A stretch of DNA of 58,168 bases from DASVXQ01 sp046727955. Lineage in GTDB: Bacteria; Actinomycetota; CALGFH01. The position numbers and the translations under genes are program-made. The stretch's first letter is position 1, and every line of letters starts with the position of its first letter. The stretch covers positions 1 to 58,168 of the forward strand of contig JBKPDO010000007.1 in NCBI GenBank assembly GCA_046727955.1. Reading direction: 5' to 3'. A model generated the notes under the pieces. The model did no database searches, had not been told where the DNA came from, and worked only from the letters and a program-made list of their open reading frames with translations. Below, piece after piece: positions 35,079 to 43,514 of this stretch.

Positions 35079-35948
35079 ATGAAGGTCATGTGGAAGGGCG
35101 CGATCTCGTTCGGTCTCGTCACGATCCCGGTGAAGGTGTACGGCGCGACCGAGGAGAAGACTCTCCACTTCAACCAGCTCCACGCCACCGACAACGGACG
35201 CATCCGCTACAAGCGCGTCTGTTCGATCGACGGCGAGGAGGTCTCTTACCAGGACATCGTGAAGGGCTACGAGTACGAGAAGGACCACTACGTCACGCTG
35301 ACCGACGAGGAGCTGGACGCGCTGCCGGTGCCGACGGCCCGCTCGGTCGAGATCGAGCGCTTCGTTGAGTCCGAAGAGATCGATCCGATCTATTTCCAGC
35401 GCTCCTACTACCTGGTCCCGGAAGGGACCGGGCTCAAGGCCTACCACCTGCTGCGCGAGGCCATCGGCGACGACGGCAAGGTGGCGCTGGCCAGGGTCGC
35501 CTTCCGCGAGAAGGAGCACCTGGCGACGGTGCGCCTGCGCGACAACGTGCTGGTGCTCGAGACGATGTACTGGCCGGACGAGATCCGGGAGGCCAAGTTC
35601 GACGAGCTGGACGAGGAGGTCGAGCTGCGGCCGCAGGAGATCAGGATGGCCAAGAGCCTGATCGACAGCCTGACCGACGAGTTCCACCCCGAGGACTTCC
35701 ACGACGAGTACCGGGTGGCGCTCGAGGACCTGATCGCCAAGAAGGTCCAGGGTGAGGAGATCACCTATGTCGAGGAGGCTGAGCCGTCGAAGGTGGTCGA
35801 CCTGATGGAGGCGTTGCGGGCGAGCGTCGAGGCTGCCAAGTCCGGCAAGCCGGCCGAGGGCCGCGGCAACGGGCAGGCCGAGGGCCGTGCGGCCTCGAGG
35901 TCCAAGCCCCGCGCCTCCCCCCGGCGCAGCAAGGCCGCCGGCGAGTAG
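35079..35948 (+). CDS. ku: Ku DNA end-binding protein
   Basis: A 289-residue bacterial Ku. MWKGAISFGLVTIPVKVYGAT at the start, RYKRVCSIDGEEVSYQDIVKGYEYEKD and YLVPEGTGLKAYHLLREAI are hallmark segments of the ring-forming core. The C-terminus after residue ~255 is a Ser/Arg/Lys-rich basic tail (SRSKPRASPRRSKAAGE), like the extensions that help DNA threading in other actinobacterial Ku proteins. ATG 35079 has AGGGAG upstream; the frame is open further upstream without coding character. Ku binds DNA ends and recruits LigD, encoded on the other strand 233 bp away. Confidence 0.97.
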   Translation: MKVMWKGAISFGLVTIPVKVYGATEEKTLHFNQLHATDNGRIRYKRVCSIDGEEVSYQDIVKGYEYEKDHYVTLTDEELDALPVPTARSVEIERFVESEEIDPIYFQRSYYLVPEGTGLKAYHLLREAIGDDGKVALARVAFREKEHLATVRLRDNVLVLETMYWPDEIREAKFDELDEEVELRPQEIRMAKSLIDSLTDEFHPEDFHDEYRVALEDLIAKKVQGEEITYVEEAEPSKVVDLMEALRASVEAAKSGKPAEGRGNGQAEGRAASRSKPRASPRRSKAAGE

Positions 35949-35952
35949 GCCC

Positions 35953-36054
35953 GGTCGCCGGGTCGCCGGGTCGCCGGGTCGCCGGGTCGCCGGGTCGCCG
36001 GGTCGCCGGGTCGCCGGGTCGCCGGGTGCCCGGTCGCCCGGTCGCCCGGTCGCC
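35953..36054. repeat. 8-bp tandem repeat (VNTR) after ku
   Basis: Nine perfect copies of ggtcgccg (35953-36024), followed by about three degenerate cggtcgcc units to ~36054. It fills the gap between the convergent ku and flippase-like genes. Confidence 0.92.
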
Positions 36055-36071
36055 CCGGATCGCCGCCTCGG

Positions 36072-37205
36072 CTAGTCCTCAGGCGGCGGCTCGTGGCCGC
36101 CGTGGGGGGTCCTGATCCCATGGCGGATGGCCCAGGCCCGGGGGTCCTCGGCTTTCTCAAGCGACTGCTCGGCGAGCTGGCGGAGCTGCTCGCGCCCGCG
36201 CCCGCGCGCGCCCCGCTCGGCGCGCAGCGACAGGTACGCGAGCCCACCAACCGGGATCGGCAGCCAGAAATTCAGCACCCGGTAGGTGATCACCCCGAGC
36301 AGGGCGATGTCCCGTGGCGTGCCGAAGCCGACGAGCGTGGACGACAGCACGAACTCCACCACACCAAGACCCGACGGGGTGATCGGCACCACCGCGAGCA
36401 CGTTGGCCAGCCCGTAGGCGACGATCAGGTCGTCGAAGCGCACCCAGTGCCCGAAGGCGCCCACGAATACCCACAGTGAGGCCGCGTCGAGCAGCCAGTT
36501 GGCGGCGGCCCAGCCGACCGCTCCCCCGACCAGCGCACGGTCGGCCGCCAGCCTGCGGAGGCGGTCGGCGAGCCGGCGGGTGATCGCCACCACCTGGTCG
36601 GGGTCGAGCACCGGCAGCCGCGCCGCCACCGCCCGCAGCAGCTTCACCGCCCGCTCCTCGCCGCGCATCAGCAGCACCACCACGGCGGCGAACGCGGCGA
36701 TCAGCAGGGCCCCGAGCACCCCGGCGGTGCCGTACAGCGGGTTGTAGCCGTGCAGCGGGATCGACACCACCAGGCCGATCCAGAGCAGCAGGTTGAGCAC
36801 GACCGCGGAGCCCGCGCTCTGGGTGGCCAGGGCAAACGCCGCGTCCGTCCCCGACACCCCCGCCTCGGTCAGCAGCCGGTAGCCGAGCGCGCCGCCGGCC
36901 GCCGCGCCGCCGGGGACGACGTGGTTCACGGCCAGCGTCGAGAGTTGCGTGCGCAGCAGCACGTCGAACCTCGGCGGCTTGCTGTGGAGCAGCACCGCCC
37001 TGGTGAGCATGGTGTAGGCGAGGATCGAGGCCAGCTCGAGCGCGACGGCGATCAGCAGCCAAAGCACCTTCACCTGCCCGAGCCGGTAGAGCGCGCGGTG
37101 CACGCCGGCGATCTGCGGCACCAGGAAGTGAATGACCACGAAGGCGGAGATGAGCAGCAGCACCACTCGCCTGACACGCACCGGCACAGTGGTCTGGGTC
37201 CGCAC
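36072..37205 (-). CDS. Lysylphosphatidylglycerol synthase/UPF0104-family membrane protein (flippase-like)
   Basis: A 377-residue membrane protein with ~8 helices of the LPG_synthase_TM family (related to the flippase part of MprF and to AglD). Typical segments are TQLSTLAVNHVVPGGAAAGGALGYRLL, ANVLAVVPITPSGLGVVEFVLSSTLVGFG and a last helix YRVLNFWLPIPVGGLAYLSLR. A charged cytoplasmic tail of ~50 residues follows. GTG 37205, just after the upstream stop, has GGAGGGG at six bases; an ATG at 37241 is inside the upstream gene. No synthase domain is attached, so lipid transport is only inferred. Confidence 0.88.
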   Translation of the reverse strand: MRTQTTVPVRVRRVVLLLISAFVVIHFLVPQIAGVHRALYRLGQVKVLWLLIAVALELASILAYTMLTRAVLLHSKPPRFDVLLRTQLSTLAVNHVVPGGAAAGGALGYRLLTEAGVSGTDAAFALATQSAGSAVVLNLLLWIGLVVSIPLHGYNPLYGTAGVLGALLIAAFAAVVVLLMRGEERAVKLLRAVAARLPVLDPDQVVAITRRLADRLRRLAADRALVGGAVGWAAANWLLDAASLWVFVGAFGHWVRFDDLIVAYGLANVLAVVPITPSGLGVVEFVLSSTLVGFGTPRDIALLGVITYRVLNFWLPIPVGGLAYLSLRAERGARGRGREQLRQLAEQSLEKAEDPRAWAIRHGIRTPHGGHEPPPED

Positions 37206-37206
37206 G

Positions 37207-38427
37207 CTAACCCCTCCGACCCGGGTTTCCGGAGCTGCCAAGGCGCGCCAGCAGCCCCGCGAGCAGCGCGGTCCGCGGGACCACGCTGGCGAGGTCGAGC
37301 CATTCGGCGGGTCCGTGCGCGTCCCCGCCGACCGGGGCGAGCCCGTCGATGGTCGGCACGCCCGCCGCCGCGGTGGTGTTGGCGTCGCCCGCCCCTCCGG
37401 TCGCGGTGTGCCCGACCTCGAAGCCGAGCTCCCGGGCGACCTCCTGGGCCTGGAGCACCAGTATGGTCACGGCGGGCGTGCGCTCCATCGGTGGGTGCTG
37501 GTGCAGCACCCGCAGCGTCGCTGTGGTGCCTGGCACCGACGAGGAGGAGACGATCGCCTCCGCGGCCGCCATGGCTCTGTCGAACGCGGCGGTCGAGGTG
37601 GCGCGCAGGTCCACCTGCAAGCGCGCGCGTGCGGCGACGACGTTCGGCCGGGTGCCGCCGCGCAGCACGCCGACGTTGCACGTCACCCCGGGCCAGCGGC
37701 TGTTCAGCGCGTGCAGCGCGACGGTCTTGCCCGCCGCCTCGAGGGTCGCGCTTGCGCCCCTCTCCGGCCGCACGCCCGCGTGTACCGCTCGCCCGGCGAT
37801 CTCGACCTCGAGGACCGCCACACCCTTGCGCGCCGAGACGAGGTCGCCGTTGGTGCGCGCGGCCTCCAGCCCGACGGCGACGTCGTGCTCGGCGGCAAGC
37901 TCGCGGATGACCGCCTTGCTGAAGGGGGAGCCGATCTCCTCGTCCGGCGAGCACACCATGGTGATCTCGGCGAACCGGTCGAAGCCGGCCTCGCCGCAGA
38001 GCGCCTGGGCGGCCTCGATCCCCGCCAGCAGCCCGGCCTTGTCGTCGATCACGCCAGGGCCGTAGGCGCGCCCGTCTACGATCCGGAACGGTCGCGCCGC
38101 GGCCTCGCCGTCATCGAACACGGTGTCCATGTGGGCGAGCAGCAGCACCCGCCGGCCGCCCTGCTCCGGAGCCAGCCCGCCGTGCCGGCGCCCGATCAGC
38201 ACGTCGCCAAGGCGCGGCTCGCCGCGGTCCGGCCGGTGCGGCCGCCGCTCCACCGTCCAGCCGTCGGCGTGGAGCTGTGCCGAGACCTGGTCGGCGACCC
38301 GGTTCACGCCGACGGCCGACCAGGAGCCGGAGTCCTGGTTGACGAGCTGCTCCAGCTGCTCGATCGCACCTCGGTAGCGCCCCTGCAGCAACGGCAAGAG
38401 CGCTCGGGGGTCGGCGCGAGGGTCCAT
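37207..38427 (-). CDS. M20-family metallopeptidase (carboxypeptidase G2-like)
   Basis: A 406-residue two-domain zinc peptidase. The catalytic domain has LLLAHMDTVF (His and Asp), GPGVIDDKAG (bridging Asp), CSPDEEIGS (Glu-Glu), GLEAAR and the last His in GDAHGPAEWLD; a dimerisation domain is inserted (GRAVHAGVRPERGASATLEA...NVGVLRGGTRPNVV). It resembles glutamate carboxypeptidase/ArgE-type hydrolases of C-terminal amino acids. No signal peptide. The flippase-like gene starts 2 bp after its stop, forming an operon. A TATACT -10-like box on the minus strand at 38446-38441 suggests a very short leader. Confidence 0.93.
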   Translation of the reverse strand: MDPRADPRALLPLLQGRYRGAIEQLEQLVNQDSGSWSAVGVNRVADQVSAQLHADGWTVERRPHRPDRGEPRLGDVLIGRRHGGLAPEQGGRRVLLLAHMDTVFDDGEAAARPFRIVDGRAYGPGVIDDKAGLLAGIEAAQALCGEAGFDRFAEITMVCSPDEEIGSPFSKAVIRELAAEHDVAVGLEAARTNGDLVSARKGVAVLEVEIAGRAVHAGVRPERGASATLEAAGKTVALHALNSRWPGVTCNVGVLRGGTRPNVVAARARLQVDLRATSTAAFDRAMAAAEAIVSSSSVPGTTATLRVLHQHPPMERTPAVTILVLQAQEVARELGFEVGHTATGGAGDANTTAAAGVPTIDGLAPVGGDAHGPAEWLDLASVVPRTALLAGLLARLGSSGNPGRRG

Positions 38428-38538
38428 GAGCTTGCGCGCAAGTATAGTTAGTGGCGGGGAATGGCCCCGGTGCGCCCAGTTCGCCGCCGCGGCGGCTTCC
38501 CGGGCGCCTCCGCGCCCGCCGCGGCCTCGACCAGGGCA

Positions 38539-38554
38539 TTTACAGGTATTTGAA
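38539..38554 (+). promoter_or_regulatory. Candidate response-regulator site, copy 1 (upstream of regulator/kinase operon)
   Basis: tttacaggtatttgaa lies 26 bp before the regulator ATG. The same motif (13 of 16 bases) is found at 40526-40541 before htrA. The shared position suggests one regulator, probably the one encoded here. Confidence 0.45.
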
Positions 38555-38579
38555 GAGCGTGACAGCTACCATTTTGCAC

Positions 38580-39275
38580 ATGCGCGTACTTGTAGTGGAG
38601 GACGAGGCCGATCTGGCCGAGGCGGTGGCCCGCGGGCTGCGTCGCGACGGCTATGCCGTGGACGTCGCCTACGACGGCGAGGAGGCGCTGGACAAGCTCG
38701 AGGTCAACGCCTACGACGTCGTCTGCCTCGACCTCAACCTGCCCGGTGTCGACGGCATCGAAGTGTGCCGGCGGCTGCGTGCCGCACAGGACGGCCACAC
38801 CTCGGTGCCGCGGGTGCTCATGCTGACCGCCCGCGACACGCCCAACGACCGGGTGGTCGGCCTCGACGAGGGCGCGGACGACTACCTGGTCAAGCCCTTC
38901 GACTTCGAGGAGCTGAAGGCGCGCATCCGGGCGCTATTGCGGCGTGACGCCGGCCGCTCCGGCGCGCTGCTGCACGTCGGCGACCTCGAGCTCGACACCG
39001 CCAGGCACGAGGCCCGCCGCGGCGGCCGCCACCTCGCCCTGACGCCCAAGGAGTTCTCGTTGCTGCGGTACTTCATGTCCCGCGCCGGCCAGGTGCTCTC
39101 CCAGGAGGACCTGCTCGAGCACGTCTGGGACGAGAACGCCGACCCCTTCACCAATACCGTCCGGGTCACCGTGATGACCCTGCGTCGCAAGCTCGCCGAG
39201 GCCGGCGGCGGCCAGCCGATCGAAACCGTGGTCGGGCGCGGCTACCGCCTGCGCGAGGGGGCCGCGGCGCCATGA
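38580..39275 (+). CDS. OmpR/PhoB-family response regulator
   Basis: A 231-residue regulator: receiver with VLVVEDEADL, phospho-Asp51 (VVCLDLNLPGVDG), MLTARDT and YLVKPFDFEELKARI; winged helix with LALTPKEFSLLRYFMSRAGQVLS, DPFTNTVRVTVMTLRRKL and ETVVGRGYRLR. No ribosome site precedes ATG 38580, which suggests a leaderless or near-leaderless transcript; the AT-richer sequence just upstream may hold the promoter. The stop overlaps the kinase ATG (ATGA). Genes downstream include HtrA, a common target of such envelope-stress systems (MprA/CseB type). Confidence 0.95.
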   Translation: MRVLVVEDEADLAEAVARGLRRDGYAVDVAYDGEEALDKLEVNAYDVVCLDLNLPGVDGIEVCRRLRAAQDGHTSVPRVLMLTARDTPNDRVVGLDEGADDYLVKPFDFEELKARIRALLRRDAGRSGALLHVGDLELDTARHEARRGGRHLALTPKEFSLLRYFMSRAGQVLSQEDLLEHVWDENADPFTNTVRVTVMTLRRKLAEAGGGQPIETVVGRGYRLREGAAAP

Positions 39276-40501
39276 GCGCGAGCCCGCCTCCCTGGGGCGA
39301 CCACCGCCTGCCGGAGTGGATGCGCTCGATCCGCTTCCGCTACACGCTGCTCTACTCCGCGGTGCTGTTCGGCCTGGCCACGCTGGTGGTGAGCGCGATC
39401 TACCTGATCCTGTGGCTCAGCCTGCGCGACCCGACCATGCCCATCATCAACAGCCAGCTGTACGACCGGTACACCGGCGGCTGGATCTCCATCGACATCG
39501 GCACGGCCAGCGCATTCGAGCACCTGGTCCACCAGCAGACGCTGGAGAAGCTGCGGACGTTCTCGTTCGACGCCATCATCGTGCTGTTCTTCGCCAGTCT
39601 GGTGGTGGGGTGGGTGATCGCCGGGCGGGTGCTGGCCCCGATCGGCCGGATCACCGGCGTGGCCCGCGAGATCCAGGCGACCGACCTGTCCCGGCGCATC
39701 CGCCTGCAGGGCCCCGACGACGAGCTGAAGCAGCTCGCCGACACCTTCGACGCGATGCTGGCCCGGCTCGACGCCGCCTTCGCCGCGCAGCAGCAGTTCC
39801 TCGCCGACGCCTCGCACGAGCTGCGCAACCCGCTGGCGATCATCCGCACGAACGCGGACATCGCTCTGTCAGAGCGGGATCCCGACCCCGACGACCTGCG
39901 GCAGGCGATGGTGGTGGTCAAGCGTGCCAGCGACCGCATGACCAGGCTGGTGGACGACCTGCTGGCGCTGGCGCGCCGGGAGGCGCCGACCCTCGCCCAC
40001 GAGCCGTTCGAGCTGGGCCGGGCGGTCGGCGAGGCCAGCGAGGAGTTCCTCACGCCGGCCGAGGCGCGCGGCATCGTGCTCGATCGCGCCATCGCTCCAG
40101 GGGTGGTGGTGATGGGCGACCAGGACGCGCTCAAGCGGGCCGTCGCCAACCTGCTCGAGAACGCCGTCCGCCTGGCGCCGGCCGATTCGCGCATCCGCCT
40201 CGCGGTCGGGAGTGAGCGCGGCAAGGCCTGGATCGCGGTCTCCGACGAAGGGCCGGGGATCGCCACCGAGGACCAGCCCCGCGTGTTCGATCGCTTCTGG
40301 CGGGCCGGCAAGGCACGCTCCAGGGCCGACGGTGGGACCGGGCTCGGCCTGTCGATCGTGCGGCAGATCGCCCAGCTCCACGGCGGCGACGTGCAGCTCC
40401 AGTCCAAGCTGGGCGTCGGCTCGACCTTCACGATCTGGCTGCCGGTCGTCAGCGTCGGCGACGAGCCCGCGCCCCGGCTCACCGCCGCCGCTCCCCGCTG
40501 A
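39272..40501 (+). CDS. OmpR-type sensor histidine kinase
   Basis: A 409-residue kinase with two membrane helices (YTLLYSAVLFGLATLVVSAIYL; DAIIVLFFASLVVGWVIAG) around a short ~70-residue outer part, HAMP, HisKA with FLADASHELRNPLAIIRTNADIA (phospho-His) and HATPase (LLENAVRLAP, SDEGPGI, GTGLGLSI). Here the H box has Arg-Asn-Pro where Arg-Thr-Pro is usual, a common variant. Its ATG overlaps the regulator stop. A ~196-bp leader with repeats separates it from htrA, which may be in the same regulon. Confidence 0.95.
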   Translation: MSASPPPWGDHRLPEWMRSIRFRYTLLYSAVLFGLATLVVSAIYLILWLSLRDPTMPIINSQLYDRYTGGWISIDIGTASAFEHLVHQQTLEKLRTFSFDAIIVLFFASLVVGWVIAGRVLAPIGRITGVAREIQATDLSRRIRLQGPDDELKQLADTFDAMLARLDAAFAAQQQFLADASHELRNPLAIIRTNADIALSERDPDPDDLRQAMVVVKRASDRMTRLVDDLLALARREAPTLAHEPFELGRAVGEASEEFLTPAEARGIVLDRAIAPGVVVMGDQDALKRAVANLLENAVRLAPADSRIRLAVGSERGKAWIAVSDEGPGIATEDQPRVFDRFWRAGKARSRADGGTGLGLSIVRQIAQLHGGDVQLQSKLGVGSTFTIWLPVVSVGDEPAPRLTAAAPR

Positions 40502-40525
40502 CGTTTACATTCTCCGACGGCGGGC

Positions 40526-40541
40526 TTTACAGGCACTTCAA
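40526..40541 (+). promoter_or_regulatory. Candidate response-regulator site, copy 2 (upstream of htrA)
   Basis: tttacaggcacttcaa matches the motif at 38539-38554 at 13 of 16 bases. It lies 24 bp after the kinase stop and 157 bp before the htrA ATG. Confidence 0.45.
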
Positions 40542-40594
40542 ACTTCGCTTAGCGGTGCTTTAGCGCATCCGGCCTACGCTCGATACAGACAACC

Positions 40595-40661
40595 GAGCAG
40601 ATGCTTCGAGCAGATGCTTCGAGCAGATGCTTGGAGAGCAGATGCTTGGAGCGGATGCTTG
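40595..40661 (+). repeat. 13-bp tandem repeat in the htrA leader
   Basis: Five copies of gagcagatgcttc/g (40595, 40608, 40621, 40636, 40649), perfect or with one change, the fourth after a 2-bp insertion. They lie 37-103 bp upstream of the htrA ATG. Confidence 0.9.
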
Positions 40662-40697
40662 CTGGGAAGCCCCGGACGAGTGGGAGGCCGAACCTAG

Positions 40698-42221
<1,524 letters not shown>

Positions 42222-42750
42222 TGAGATGCAGCCTACATTCAGTAGCCCATATGGGCTAGACATGAGCTAGACACTTCCGACCGAATCTGGTAGTTTGGCT
42301 GGTAACGATTTGGAATCAAGGGCAGCACGAACCGGATCTGGCAGCGTACTGTTAGAACGCGAACACGGAACTGATCCAGAGCGGCGCTGGGGGGCGCTCA
42401 ATCGGGGTCACCTCCGCCCGCAGACGGCCGGGGCCGTCAGCCTCGGCCGGGAGGACACGGGAGGCGCGGGAAGCACGTTCGCGTTATGACGGCCGAGCCG
42501 TCCGGCTGTGAGGACCGGTGGTTGGGGGACTACCGGGGCCCCGCCGGACGGCAGGCCGTCACTTTTTTGGGTCATTTCTCTATACTCCCTCGTTTTACTT
42601 GAAGACCATTTTTCCGTGCATCACTGTCGTGTCCCACATCTGGGGGACGACCCGGATAGCCCGTCATCGGATAGCCCGTCATCGGATAGCGCGTCACTAG
42701 ACAGCCACCGCTGATCCGCGCCAACCGCTAACCCCTCAATACGCGTCACC
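42222..42750. other. Gene-free 0.53 kb interval with palindrome and 15-bp repeats
   Basis: No gene is supported. A perfect 16-bp palindrome tagcccatatgggcta (42243-42258) follows the htrA stop by 21 bp, without a T-run. An AT-rich stretch lies at ~42570-42620, and a 15-bp repeat at 42654-42698. Confidence 0.6.
42654..42698. repeat. 15-bp tandem repeat
   Basis: ggatagcccgtcatc occurs twice perfectly (42654-42668, 42669-42683) and once degenerate (ggatagcgcgtcact, 42684-42698). Confidence 0.88.
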
Positions 42751-43362
42751 TCATTGCGTCTCACCCGACCAGAGGCCGCGGTGGGCCGTGCGCGCCTCAG
42801 CCACCAGCCGGCGGAACAGGTCGACGTAGGTCACGTTCGGCGGCACGGTGATCAGCTGCGCGTAGCCTTCGGCCGCCAGCAGCGCGTTCCAGAACGTGCC
42901 GTCCGGTAGCCAGACGTAAGCCAGCAGCCGGTGGTAGCGGTCGTGCGGCTCGACGTCGCCGCCGAGGCGAACGGTCACTCCGGTGAGCTCGCGCTTGGCG
43001 AACCTCGACGCCTCCTTGCCGTAGCGCTCCACGGGCCGGCCAGGCGCCACCGTCTCGGGCGTGTCGACGCCGATCACGCGGACCCGCTCCCGATGCCCGC
43101 CGAGCTGGGCGACGAAGGTGTCGCCGTCCACCACCCGCTCGACCCGCGCCGCGACCGCGTCCACGGGAGCCTTGGGCCAGGTGGCCCGCTCCGCCGCGCT
43201 GGTCGCCAGCCGAGGTGGCGGCTCCGACCCGCAACCGGCGAGCAGCCACACGAGCAGCCACACCAGGAAGAGCGCAAGCACGGCAAGGGTTGCGCGCCCG
43301 GCCGGCGCCAGCCGTCCGGGCGATCGCGGTCCTTCTCGCGTCCAAGTCATGCGCCGGAGCAT
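42751..43362 (-). CDS. Thermonuclease (staphylococcal nuclease-like) lipoprotein
   Basis: A ~203-residue protein with a signal peptide and lipobox (LVWLLVWLLAGC), followed by an SNase OB-fold: RVVDGDTFVAQ, RVRVIGVDTPETVAPG, YGKEASRFAKREL, DRYHRLLAYVWLPDGTFWNALLAAEGYA. The catalytic Arg (RVRVIGVD) and the acidic metal ligands Asp of DGDT and DTPE are present, so it could be active. It would cut extracellular DNA or RNA at the outer membrane face. ATG 43362 or 43350 are both possible; neither has a strong ribosome site. It is divergent from adnA, with 152 bp between. Confidence 0.87.
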   Translation of the reverse strand: MLRRMTWTREGPRSPGRLAPAGRATLAVLALFLVWLLVWLLAGCGSEPPPRLATSAAERATWPKAPVDAVAARVERVVDGDTFVAQLGGHRERVRVIGVDTPETVAPGRPVERYGKEASRFAKRELTGVTVRLGGDVEPHDRYHRLLAYVWLPDGTFWNALLAAEGYAQLITVPPNVTYVDLFRRLVAEARTAHRGLWSGETQ

Positions 43363-43514
43363 AGGCGGCGGGCGCGAAGGCTGCTTCCGGTTGTCCACAC
43401 CCCCCTTTCGCCGTGCCGGTCGCGCCACGACGCGGCTCGGGTGGTTTGGCGCGACCTCGCGACCCCTGTGGACAACGCGCAACGGGCGTCGCGGGCGGTG
43501 GTTAGGATCAGGGC

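Noticed and set aside
42508..42714. Small open frame with a hydrophobic stretch and DSPSS repeats
   Set aside because: No ribosome site, codon use unlike the neighbours, and the end is made by the 15-bp repeat.
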